Part shown: positions 43,147 to 51,586 of the stretch, one piece after another
How the letters are laid out: every line of letters starts with the position of its first letter
How positions within the stretch are numbered: the stretch's first letter is position 1
Assembly: GCA_045106475.1 (NCBI GenBank)
Contig: JBGCEO010000011.1
Coordinates: forward strand, 67,559-131,558
DNA length: 64,000 nucleotides
From: Granulosicoccus sp045106475
GTDB lineage: Bacteria > Pseudomonadota > Gammaproteobacteria > Granulosicoccales > Granulosicoccaceae
Direction: 5' to 3'
Program-made: the position numbers and the translations under genes
The notes under the pieces: model-generated
The model's database searches: none
The model's input: only the letters and a program-made list of their open reading frames with translations
Told to the model about the DNA's origin: nothing

Positions 43147-44070
43147 CTAAGTAGTCGGGTGAAAAGCTCTTCCGATACTAGCGGGTGCGTTTCTGCGAAT
43201 CCTACCTCGATCCCTCGAAATCAGCACTAGCACGAGAATGGTTGTCAGGTAGGGTAGCATCGACATCAGTTGCGAAGGAACATTTATTCCTAACGCTTGT
43301 GCATGCAACTGAAGAATACTGATCCCACCAAACAAGTAAGCCCCCAACAACAGTCGGCCTGGCTGCCAAATGGCAAAAACAACGAGCGCCAACGCGATCC
43401 ATCCTCGACCTGCACTCATATTTTCCACCCACATCGGCGTGTAAACCATTGATAGATATGCTCCGCCCAGACCTGCGCAGGCACCGCCGAATAGCGTAGC
43501 GAAATAGCGCACGCGGATGACTTTGAGGCCCAGAGCATGTGCTGCATCAGGCGAGTCTCCAACAGAACGCAGTATCAGGCCTGCTCGAGTTCGATTGAGG
43601 AACCAGGCAACAGAGGCAACCAGAATAAATGATCCGTAAACAAGAACATCGTGACTAAACAGCAATCGACCCAACAATGGAATGTCATTGAGCGCGGCTA
43701 TGTCTAAAGCAGGCAGGCCCTCATAAGCTATGCCAACCAACGGCTGACCAATGAGCGCACTCAAACCAATACCAAATATGGTCAGAGCTAAACCTGTTGC
43801 CACTTGCGAGGATTGCAGGCTCAGGGTTAGAAAGGCAAAAATCAACGCCATTAGTGTTCCCGCCAACATACCTGCAAGCACGCCTACCGATGCACTACCT
43901 GAGTAATAAGCCGCTGCGAAACTACACACGGCTCCAGCCAGCATCATCCCTTCGACGCCCAGATTCAATACACCTGAGCGCTCCACTACCAGCTCACCTA
44001 TAGCAGCATAGACCAACGGAGTTGCCGCAGTGATGATAGTCAGAATCGTGAGTATCAAAGTCTCGTTCAT
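43147..44070 (-). CDS. ABC transporter permease, NupQ/YufQ-like
   Basis: A 307-residue permease of the branched-chain/nucleoside importer type (BPD_transp_2). It begins with ILTIITAATPLVYAAIGELVVERSGVLNLGVEGMML, characteristic of these permeases, and carries RSVGDSPDAAHALGL (about 188-202), the EAA-like coupling loop. It has about nine hydrophobic segments. The start overlaps the preceding permease stop by 4 bp. It forms the channel with the other permease. Confidence 0.92.
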   Translation of the reverse strand: MNETLILTILTIITAATPLVYAAIGELVVERSGVLNLGVEGMMLAGAVCSFAAAYYSGSASVGVLAGMLAGTLMALIFAFLTLSLQSSQVATGLALTIFGIGLSALIGQPLVGIAYEGLPALDIAALNDIPLLGRLLFSHDVLVYGSFILVASVAWFLNRTRAGLILRSVGDSPDAAHALGLKVIRVRYFATLFGGACAGLGGAYLSMVYTPMWVENMSAGRGWIALALVVFAIWQPGRLLLGAYLFGGISILQLHAQALGINVPSQLMSMLPYLTTILVLVLISRDRGRIRRNAPASIGRAFHPTT

Positions 44071-45137
44071 GGCTTACTCACGCGTCGCTTCGATACAAGG
44101 CGGTAGTTGATAAGCACATCCGTCGCAAGTAGAAAAAATAGCAACATACCCTGAAATACACCCGTAACCGCCAATGGTAGATTTAGAGTGATCTGGGCGG
44201 ACTCGCCACCCAGGTAAGACAAGGCCATGACAATGCCTGCGAAGAACACACCGACAGGATGTAAGCGACCCAGGAACGCAACAATAATAGCGGTGAAACC
44301 ATAGCCAGGCGAAATACTAGGTAAAAGCTGGCCTATGGGCCCGGCAACCTCAAATAAACCTGCAAGCCCAGCGATGGCACCACTCATTAACAACGCTATC
44401 CAGATGAGCTTGGACTGACTGAAACCTGCATGAATTCCGGCACGTGGCGCAGCACCATTCACCCTCAGAGCAAAACCGAGCAGAGTTCTGGACATTAGCA
44501 GCCACCCCGCCAGGACGATTGCAACAGCCACTAGAAAGCCGATATGCAGTCGGGTGCCACTCAAAATCTTAGGAAGCAAGGCAGCATCATGAAACAATCG
44601 GGATTCGGGGAAATTAAAGCCATCTGGATCACGCATCGGACCACCAACCAACCACGACAGTAGCAGAGCAGCAACATAGGTCAGCATCAAGCTGGTCAGA
44701 ATTTCGTTGACGTTGAAGCGAGTTTTCAACAGCGCAGGTATCAAGGCCCAGAGCATGCCACCGAACAAACTGGCGATAATCATGACAGGCAGCACATACC
44801 AGGCATCTACCTCATAAAAATACAATGCAACAGCAGCACCACAAACACCGCCAAGTATCAACTGCCCTTCAGCACCAATGTTCCAGACTTGCGCACGAAA
44901 GCCCACTGACAGTGCCACCGCGATCATAATCAGAGGAGCGGCCTTGACGCCAAGTTCTGCCAGGCCATAGCGCGTCGAAACGGGTTCAATGAAAAACGCA
45001 TGAAATGCCGGGCCAACAGGTACCCCTAATAGAGCGAACAAAACCAGACCTGCAATCAGTGTGATGCACAAAGCTATGATTGGCGCAAGGTAACCCATCA
45101 GTTGTGATGGATTCGCACGGCGCTGCAATGCAATCAC
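44067..45137 (-). CDS. ABC transporter permease, NupP/YufP-like
   Basis: A 356-residue permease, larger partner of the one downstream. Typical segments are IMIAVALSVGFRAQVWNIGAEGQLILGGV, TRFNVNEILTSLMLTYVAALLLSW, GGPMRDP and the coupling loop LRVNGAAPRAGIHAGF. It begins with GTG in a GTGA overlap with the ATPase gene. Together these overlaps show one operon: ATPase, permease, permease, binding protein. Confidence 0.92.
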   Translation of the reverse strand: MIALQRRANPSQLMGYLAPIIALCITLIAGLVLFALLGVPVGPAFHAFFIEPVSTRYGLAELGVKAAPLIMIAVALSVGFRAQVWNIGAEGQLILGGVCGAAVALYFYEVDAWYVLPVMIIASLFGGMLWALIPALLKTRFNVNEILTSLMLTYVAALLLSWLVGGPMRDPDGFNFPESRLFHDAALLPKILSGTRLHIGFLVAVAIVLAGWLLMSRTLLGFALRVNGAAPRAGIHAGFSQSKLIWIALLMSGAIAGLAGLFEVAGPIGQLLPSISPGYGFTAIIVAFLGRLHPVGVFFAGIVMALSYLGGESAQITLNLPLAVTGVFQGMLLFFLLATDVLINYRLVSKRRVSKP

Positions 45138-46708
45138 AGTGACGCTCCATTACTCAGGGTATCAAGCTGTTCTATAGATTCGCCGCCCATCAATAAACCT
45201 ACTTGCGGGACCGTTATGGAATCTGTTGGATAAAATGATGAAAGCTTGCCAGCACACAAAGCTCCGATGCGATCAGAGTACTGCATCAGTTCATCAAGAT
45301 CCTGAGAGATAAGTATCACTCCTGCCCCTTCATCAGCCAAGCCCTGGATAGCGTCATGTATGGCCGCAGCTGCACCAGCATCGACGCCCCAAGTGGGTTG
45401 AGAGATGACCAGTACGCGAGGTGATTGCAGGATTTCACGACCCACAATAAACTTTTGCAGATTTCCTCCCGACAAGCTTGACGCCAGAGAATGCGGCCCA
45501 TGGCATTGAACGTTAAACCGATCGATGATCTCTTCTGCGAATAGCCGACTGCGCCTGATTGAAATCAATCCACCAAGAATCAGAGGCTTGCGATGATGAG
45601 CCGTCAGAAAAACATTGTCGATTAATGACAAGCTGGGTACTGCTGCATGACCAAGCCTTTCTTCCGGCACACAACATAATCCAAGCTCTCGACGCACGCC
45701 GGCATTCAGATGACCAATCTGTTTTCCTTCAAGCACGATAGATCCTGCGCTACCGGGCGCTACTTCGCCAGCGATTGCCTGCAGCAACTCATCTTGACCA
45801 TTACCAGCCACACCGGCAATACCCACGATTTCTCCTGCACTCACGTTAATATGAATAGACTTCAAACTAACGGCATGATTCTCTGCCGTTTTATGGTTAA
45901 GCCCCTGAATCGAAAATAGACTCTGCGTTGAATGGCGAGTTCTGCGTACCGCGCTCGCTGGCATCTCCTCCCCCATCATCAGAGCGGCAAGGCTAGCTGC
46001 AGATTCGGCTTTGGGGTCTGCTTGAGCGACTTTTCTACCTCCCCTCAATATAGTTGCCTCGTGACACAGCTGTCGAATCTCATCCAGCTTGTGGCTGATG
46101 TATAAGATAGCAACGCCTTCATCTGCCAGCCGTGTGAGCGTCAGGAACAAATCCTTAACTTCCTGTGGAGTTAAGACCGATGTAGGCTCATCCATTATCA
46201 GCAGCTTCGGCTCTTGCAATAAGCAACGCACTATTTCGATGCGTTGCCTCTCGCCAACCGAGAGGGTATAAACAGAGCGCTGTGGATCCAGTGGCAAGCC
46301 ATAGCGTGCTGACACTTCAACGATCTGAGTACTCAATGCTACATCGGCGTCGACACCCATGCCCAACGCAATATTCTCCAGAACCGATAGCGAATCAAAC
46401 AAGGAAAAGTGTTGAAACACCATGGCAATTCCTAACTCGCGTGCAACACTGGGTGAGCTGATCTCTACAGGCTCACCCTGCCATTGAATAACCCCGGAAT
46501 CGCTCGCCAGCAATCCATATAGAATCTTTACAAGAGTGCTCTTGCCGGCCCCGTTTTCACCCAGCAATGCATGCACCCGGCCTGACTCCAAAGTCAGGTC
46601 TATGCGCTCATTTGCCATACAACCAGGGTAAGACTTGGAAATGCCGCGCATCTTTACAAGTGCTGCAGACGAACCAGAGGTGTTAGAGCTGAAATTAGTG
46701 TCTGTCAT
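45134..46708 (-). CDS. ABC transporter dual ATP-binding protein, NupO/YufO-like
   Basis: About 524 residues from the ATG at 46708. Two nucleotide-binding domains lie in tandem. The first is complete: LLGENGAGKSTLVK, LSVGERQRIEIVR, LLIMDEPTSVL, and the YISHKL H-loop. The second is degenerate, with GVAGNGQDELLQ lacking the Walker A lysine and VISQPTWGVDAGA in place of the usual Walker B acidic pair, although LSGGNLQKFIVGRE is intact. Such asymmetry is normal in RbsA/NupO proteins. It powers the nucleoside-type importer encoded downstream. Confidence 0.93.
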   Translation of the reverse strand: MTDTNFSSNTSGSSAALVKMRGISKSYPGCMANERIDLTLESGRVHALLGENGAGKSTLVKILYGLLASDSGVIQWQGEPVEISSPSVARELGIAMVFQHFSLFDSLSVLENIALGMGVDADVALSTQIVEVSARYGLPLDPQRSVYTLSVGERQRIEIVRCLLQEPKLLIMDEPTSVLTPQEVKDLFLTLTRLADEGVAILYISHKLDEIRQLCHEATILRGGRKVAQADPKAESAASLAALMMGEEMPASAVRRTRHSTQSLFSIQGLNHKTAENHAVSLKSIHINVSAGEIVGIAGVAGNGQDELLQAIAGEVAPGSAGSIVLEGKQIGHLNAGVRRELGLCCVPEERLGHAAVPSLSLIDNVFLTAHHRKPLILGGLISIRRSRLFAEEIIDRFNVQCHGPHSLASSLSGGNLQKFIVGREILQSPRVLVISQPTWGVDAGAAAAIHDAIQGLADEGAGVILISQDLDELMQYSDRIGALCAGKLSSFYPTDSITVPQVGLLMGGESIEQLDTLSNGASL

Positions 46709-46814
46709 TCCCAAATTTTGAACAGTATCGAATACCCGTCAGAAGAAGTGTACATCGTGCCGGCCTAAGCGCCTATTATTGAGGTATTCCAATCACACCT
46801 TACGTATAACCACT

Positions 46815-48107
46815 ATGCCGTCTAAGCTGACAGCACTTCAAGGCAACATTCTGCATTGCCTGGGCGATCCTGACACGCAGGGTGATGATGCTATCGACTA
46901 TATTGAAAATGGAACCCTGCTAATCGAGAATGGTTATGTCGTGGCCTGTGGTGCCAGCGATACCATCAAGATTCCAGATGATGCTCTTCAGTTGGATATG
47001 CAAGGTAAGCTCATTGTGCCTGGGTTTATCGACACGCACATCCATTATCCGCAGGTTGACATAATCGCCAGCTATGGCACTCAATTGCTCGACTGGCTTG
47101 AACGCTATACCTTTCCAGCCGAAATGGGCTTTGACAATAGCGAGCTTGCCAGCGATACCGCTGAGTTCTTTCTCGATGAGCTGTTACGCAACGGAACCAC
47201 GACTGCCCTGGTATTCGGTACGGTGCATCCGGAATCTGTCGATGCTTTTTTCACGGCTGCACAATCTCGAAAGCTTCGTATGATTTGCGGCAAAGTCATG
47301 ATGGACAGAAATGCACCCGACGCCTTGCTCGATACCGCTCAGAGCTCCTTCACTCAAAGCCAACAACTCATTGATCGTTGGCATGACATTGATCGACTGG
47401 GCTACGCAGTAACACCTAGATTTGCACCAACCAGCACTACAGAACAACTGCAGTTGGCAAGCAAACTCATTGATGAAAATCCCGGCGTTCATTTGCACAC
47501 GCACATGGCAGAAAATGCAGATGAGTGCGACTGGGTTGCCTCACTTTTTCCACAGTCTGAAGACTATCTCGGAGTTTACGAGCGCTTCAATCTGGTGAGA
47601 AAACGCTCCGTATTTGCACATTCAATACATCTATCTGACAGTGCCTGGAAACGACTATCAAAGGCGGACGCAGCGGTAGCTCATTGCCCTGGTTCCAATC
47701 TGTTTATTGGCAGCGGGCTATTTGATCTTCGCTCAGCCCAAAAATATAAGGTTAAGCTGGGATTGGGCACGGACGTAGGTGGTGGAGATAGTTTCTCTAT
47801 TTTACGTACCATCAATCAGGCTTATAAAATTCAGCAATTGCAACGTCACACATTAACGGCGGAACATGCGTTCTATCTGGCTACTCTGGGGGGAGCAAAA
47901 TCCTTGGATCTGGATAGCCATATCGGCAATTTCGAAACAGGCAAAGAAGCGGATTTTCTAATTATCGATGAACGGTCCACGCCAATACTGGCAAGACGCA
48001 CAGCCAAACAGAACCATTGGCGTGATCGCTTATTTTCTCTCTTTATGCTTGGCGATGATCGTTGTATAGAGCAAACATGGATTATGGGGCAGCGTTACGG
48101 AGCGTAG
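46815..48107 (+). CDS. guaD: Guanine deaminase
   Basis: About 430 residues from the ATG at 46815 (MPSKLTALQGNILHCLGDP). An amidohydrolase with metal ligands in PGFIDTHIHYPQ (HxH), VHLHTHMAEN (His), FAHSIHLS (His) and GLGTDVGGG (Asp). The motif DWLERYTFPAE is typical of guanine deaminases. It converts guanine to xanthine plus ammonia in purine catabolism. It is divergent from the nucleoside-type ABC operon with about 100 bp between starts, so the two may share regulation. Confidence 0.93.
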   Translation: MPSKLTALQGNILHCLGDPDTQGDDAIDYIENGTLLIENGYVVACGASDTIKIPDDALQLDMQGKLIVPGFIDTHIHYPQVDIIASYGTQLLDWLERYTFPAEMGFDNSELASDTAEFFLDELLRNGTTTALVFGTVHPESVDAFFTAAQSRKLRMICGKVMMDRNAPDALLDTAQSSFTQSQQLIDRWHDIDRLGYAVTPRFAPTSTTEQLQLASKLIDENPGVHLHTHMAENADECDWVASLFPQSEDYLGVYERFNLVRKRSVFAHSIHLSDSAWKRLSKADAAVAHCPGSNLFIGSGLFDLRSAQKYKVKLGLGTDVGGGDSFSILRTINQAYKIQQLQRHTLTAEHAFYLATLGGAKSLDLDSHIGNFETGKEADFLIIDERSTPILARRTAKQNHWRDRLFSLFMLGDDRCIEQTWIMGQRYGA

Positions 48108-48122
48108 AAAAAAGCAATGTTG

Positions 48123-49106
48123 CTAATACTGCGGTAACTCAATGCCGTCGAACAATTTGACTCGCTCACGCGTCGAACCCGCTTTAAGTGATGCATCAAT
48201 AAGCGATGACTGTAAGTGTGGTGCAAACTGTTCTATGAATTCATACATGAAGGGACGAAGGTCTCTATTTTGCCGCATGCCTATATGCGTGGTGCTGCTA
48301 TCGAAGAGATGAGCTGCGTCCAGTAACTTAAGATCAGAATCAAGCTCCGGCTCGTATGCCATGCGAGCTATGATGCCAACACCCAGGCCGGAGCGTACAT
48401 AGGTTTTGATGACATCGGCATCCGCCGCTGTCAGTACGACGTTCGGTTCCAGGCCTCGCGATAAAAACGCCTTGTCTAGCTGAGAGCGGCCAGTGAATCC
48501 GAAAACATAAGTGATTAATGGAAAATTAGCCAAGGCCTCAAGCGTAAGGCTACCCAGCTGCGCTAACTTGAACAGTGCGTGATCCTGTTTAACGATGACT
48601 GCCCGGTTCCAACGAGAACACGGCAACATCACCAGATTGTCGTAGTAATGCTGTCCTTCAGTCGCTATGACGAAATCTACCTCACCAGACTCCACCATCA
48701 AGGCCATCTGTTGCGGCGTTCCCTGATGGAGATGGATGTTAACTCGGGGATATCGCTGACCAAAAGACTCTATGATGGCCGGTAACACATAACGAGCCTG
48801 AGTATGCGTTGTTGCCAGACGCAAATCTCCGCTATAGGGATCTGCATGTTGACGCCCCAGACTCTTGATATCTTCGGTTGCGGCAAGTATGCGCTCAGCA
48901 ACAGGGATAATATCCCTGCCTGCCGGCGTTATTGATGAAATCTGTCGCCCACTGCGTTCAAACAGCTCAACGCCAATTTCATCCTCTAACTGACGAATCT
49001 GCTTACTGACACCCGGTTGCGATGTATGCAGAGAAGCTGCCGTCTCAGAGACGTTTAGATTGTTACGTACCATGGCTACGATACAACGTAGCTGCTGCAG
49101 TTTCAC
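48123..49106 (-). CDS. cysB: LysR-family regulator CysB
   Basis: A 327-residue LysR regulator with GTG start, almost the length of E. coli CysB (324). The N-terminal HTH begins MKLQQLRCIVAMVRNNLNVSETAASLHTSQPGVSKQIRQLEDEIG, which is CysB-specific. The effector domain carries ATTHTQARYVLP (the inducer-binding TTHTQAR), SGEVDFVIATE, TYVFGFTGRSQLDKAF and RSGLGVGIIA. It activates sulfur-assimilation genes when O-acetylserine signals sulfur limitation. It converges with guaD and lies just downstream of a ferredoxin-NADP reductase gene. Confidence 0.94.
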   Translation of the reverse strand: MKLQQLRCIVAMVRNNLNVSETAASLHTSQPGVSKQIRQLEDEIGVELFERSGRQISSITPAGRDIIPVAERILAATEDIKSLGRQHADPYSGDLRLATTHTQARYVLPAIIESFGQRYPRVNIHLHQGTPQQMALMVESGEVDFVIATEGQHYYDNLVMLPCSRWNRAVIVKQDHALFKLAQLGSLTLEALANFPLITYVFGFTGRSQLDKAFLSRGLEPNVVLTAADADVIKTYVRSGLGVGIIARMAYEPELDSDLKLLDAAHLFDSSTTHIGMRQNRDLRPFMYEFIEQFAPHLQSSLIDASLKAGSTRERVKLFDGIELPQY

Positions 49107-49129
49107 GAAGTGTGGCCCGACTCTATCTA

Positions 49130-50161
49130 CTAACTGTCTTCAACACCAAGACGCTCATGCATAAGAGGGCTGGTTGTCGTGTACTGGACGTTTAATTTTT
49201 TATCAGGCTCAAATACCTGCTTGATGGCATAGGCTGCAAGTGCAGCTTCGTGAAATCCACTGAGTATCAGTTTCTTTTTGCCATTGTAGGTATTGATGTC
49301 ACCGATTGCATAGATTCCCTCAACGGAAGTCTCGAAGGTAGCTACGTCAACCGTAACCAGCTTTCGCTCAAATTCCATGCCCCAATTCTCTATCGGACCC
49401 AGTTTGGGCGACAGACCGAAAAACACCAGTAAATCGTCTACGGGGGTTTCCAGCACCGTTTTGTCTTCGTCACGTAAGGTGAACGTCAAGCTGTCCAGCA
49501 ATCCATCGGTTTCGTGAAATGAATTGAGCGTGCCCATCAGTACTTTTGCATGACCTGAATCTGACAAGGCATAGAGCTTATCAACAGATGCTTGTGCGGC
49601 CCGAAAGCGTTCAGTCCGGTTCACGAGCGTCAGGCTTTTTGCAATAGGTGCTAACTCTATGGCCCAATCCAGAGCGGAATCGCCTCCCCCGAGTATCACC
49701 ACATCGCGGTTGGCATGCTTTGAAGGGTCGCGCACTCGATAGTACATCTGGGTACCTTCAAACTTTTCGATACCTTCCACCCGGACTCTGACCGGTGTAA
49801 AAGAACCTGCACCCGCGGCCACGATGATGGCCCTACATTCGAACTCTGTGCCTGCACTGGTCTTCAAATAAAAATCCTGGTCCCCTCGCTTTTCTATCTC
49901 ATCCACCGATTGATCCAGGTGTAAGCCAGGAGAAAACGGCGCGATCTGCCGCTCAAGATTGTCGATTAACTGCTGGCCAGTGCACTCAGGTACCGCAGGT
50001 ATGTCGAATATGGGTTTGTTCGGATAAAGTTCCGTGCATTGACCGCCAATGTATGGCAACGCATCTACCAACTGTGCGGTGAGCCCCTGCAACCCTAGTT
50101 CGAAGACTTGAAATAGACCGACCGGCCCAGCACCCACTATGACGACATCAGTTTTAATCAC
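49130..50161 (-). CDS. Ferredoxin--NADP+ reductase, thioredoxin-reductase type
   Basis: A 343-residue flavoprotein starting with GTG in a 4-bp overlap with the upstream barrel gene. The FAD-binding site is VVIVGAGPVGLFQVFELGLQG and the NADPH-binding site VVILGGGDSALDWAIEL; the C-terminal FAD contact is GIYAIGDINTYNGKKKLILSGFHEA. It lacks the CxxC redox pair of thioredoxin reductases, which marks the YumC/FNR type. It reduces ferredoxin or flavodoxin with NADPH, or runs the reverse reaction. Closeness to cysB fits electron supply to assimilatory sulfite reduction. Confidence 0.9.
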   Translation of the reverse strand: MIKTDVVIVGAGPVGLFQVFELGLQGLTAQLVDALPYIGGQCTELYPNKPIFDIPAVPECTGQQLIDNLERQIAPFSPGLHLDQSVDEIEKRGDQDFYLKTSAGTEFECRAIIVAAGAGSFTPVRVRVEGIEKFEGTQMYYRVRDPSKHANRDVVILGGGDSALDWAIELAPIAKSLTLVNRTERFRAAQASVDKLYALSDSGHAKVLMGTLNSFHETDGLLDSLTFTLRDEDKTVLETPVDDLLVFFGLSPKLGPIENWGMEFERKLVTVDVATFETSVEGIYAIGDINTYNGKKKLILSGFHEAALAAYAIKQVFEPDKKLNVQYTTTSPLMHERLGVEDS

Positions 50162-50793
50162 TGTACAAAGTACCGAAAACCTATGCCAAAAGTGATCTCA
50201 TCGATAAGATCAAGACCCGCATAAACCTCTCCCGGCCCTGCTGGCAGCACCACACCGCCACCTAGTCCGAGTTCATTGCTTGAATCATCCGCTAATCCGA
50301 AATCAACTGACAATCTATGAAAACCAAAGTTGGCATACCAATTCAAACCATCGTCACTGATTGGTTCCTGGCCACTGATAAGGACTTCGAAGGATAATCC
50401 GCTGATATCTCCGTTAAAGCCTGCGATGTCATACTCGCCCGTGTGATAGCTTGCTTTACCGGCAATATCCAGGTTGTCGCTGATGCGCTGGTTGGAAAGA
50501 AAATAGATTGCGCCTAATCCAAAAGGTGTACCGTCAGCTACCCCGAACTCACTGATGCCTACATCACCAAAAACCACAAGCTCGGGCGATACCCGAAAAT
50601 TAACTCGTGCGCCGATATTCTGATAGTCAACATCTTCCAAATCCCCGGTGACAAAACCGAGCTCAACGGATAAATCAGTCATATTGCCCGGGTTTGCCGA
50701 GCGTCCGCTGAGTAACCCCATATACTCTGCTTGCGCAGACAAGGTGGTAAAAAGCAAAGCGATTGCCGTAGCAACAAGCGATTTTTTTAGCAT
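50158..50793 (-). CDS. Outer-membrane beta-barrel protein, paralogue 1
   Basis: A 211-residue protein with a signal peptide (SAQA-EYM). The mature part starts MGLLSGRSANPGNMTDLSVELGF and alternates amphipathic strands, ending with TFGIGFRYFVQ, an aromatic-rich barrel terminus. It shares its plan with the next gene upstream: the G-x-L-x-GR-(S/T)-A start, (E/D)DVDY, ARVNFRV, GDVG-S, FGLGAI-F and GLGGGVV elements recur in order. I do not recognise a named family. It is translationally coupled to the ferredoxin reductase. Confidence 0.65.
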   Translation of the reverse strand: MLKKSLVATAIALLFTTLSAQAEYMGLLSGRSANPGNMTDLSVELGFVTGDLEDVDYQNIGARVNFRVSPELVVFGDVGISEFGVADGTPFGLGAIYFLSNQRISDNLDIAGKASYHTGEYDIAGFNGDISGLSFEVLISGQEPISDDGLNWYANFGFHRLSVDFGLADDSSNELGLGGGVVLPAGPGEVYAGLDLIDEITFGIGFRYFVQ

Positions 50794-50835
50794 GAATTTC
50801 TTAACCTTTTGAGCTTTGTGGTCTATCGAAAAGAG

Positions 50836-51477
50836 TTAATCCAGGAAGTGACGGTAGCCGCCGCCAAATGCCAAGTCTTCAATGTATAAGACACCTACAA
50901 AAATTTCACCCGAATTACTGGCATTGCGCGCTACGACACCACCACCAAACGTTAGCTCAGTGTCGGAGTTACCATCAGAACTGGCACGGGTCAAACCAAC
51001 ATTGGCATTCCAGAACATGTTCTGGTTAGCACCTATCGGTTCTCTACCACTGAAAAAACCTTCAACGGCTATCACGGTTATTGTGTCGTCGGCAAAGCCA
51101 CTGGCCTCCAGTTTAGCTCGATGGACACTAGCGTGCACGGCGAAGTCATTTTCGCTCAAAATGCCGTCCATTTGAAAAAAAGCACCCAAACCAAACGCTA
51201 TGCCATCGGCTCTGCTGTTGAGGTCTGAATGTCCTAGATCACCATAAGCCATGGTGGTGGGATTAACACGATAGTTGAAACGGGTGCCAAAATGCTCGTA
51301 GTCAACGTCAAACAAATCACCGAAAAGCGCTCCTGCTTCGACAGAGGTGTCTGGCAGCCGGCTTATATCGGCGGTTCGTCCATTCAGCATGCCGAAACCC
51401 TCAGAAAGTGCAGGGAAGGAGGCCATAAACAACCACAAGGCTATAGGGGCCGAAATGGCTTTAACTGAGATGCGCAT
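50836..51477 (-). CDS. Outer-membrane beta-barrel protein, paralogue 2
   Basis: A 213-residue relative of the adjacent barrel protein, 42 bp upstream of it. The signal peptide ends near PALSE-GF. The mature start is FGMLNGRTADISRLPDTSVEAGAL, followed by LFDVDYEHFGTRFNYRVNP, AYGDLGHSDL and FGLGAFFQM, each aligned with a segment of the other copy. The end is AFGGGYRHFLD. The pair looks like an old tandem duplication. Function unknown. Confidence 0.65.
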   Translation of the reverse strand: MRISVKAISAPIALWLFMASFPALSEGFGMLNGRTADISRLPDTSVEAGALFGDLFDVDYEHFGTRFNYRVNPTTMAYGDLGHSDLNSRADGIAFGLGAFFQMDGILSENDFAVHASVHRAKLEASGFADDTITVIAVEGFFSGREPIGANQNMFWNANVGLTRASSDGNSDTELTFGGGVVARNASNSGEIFVGVLYIEDLAFGGGYRHFLD

Positions 51478-51586
51478 GTTGAATTCCTCTAATTATGTCA
51501 ATGACAAGGCAAACGAAAATTTCGAATAGCCCATTCAAAGGACATAACGCACAAGATTAGATAAATGATACCGAATTTGTACGAAA

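Noticed and set aside
45134..46708. Decayed second ATPase domain as pseudogene
   Set aside because: A degenerate second nucleotide-binding site is normal in this dual-ATPase family.
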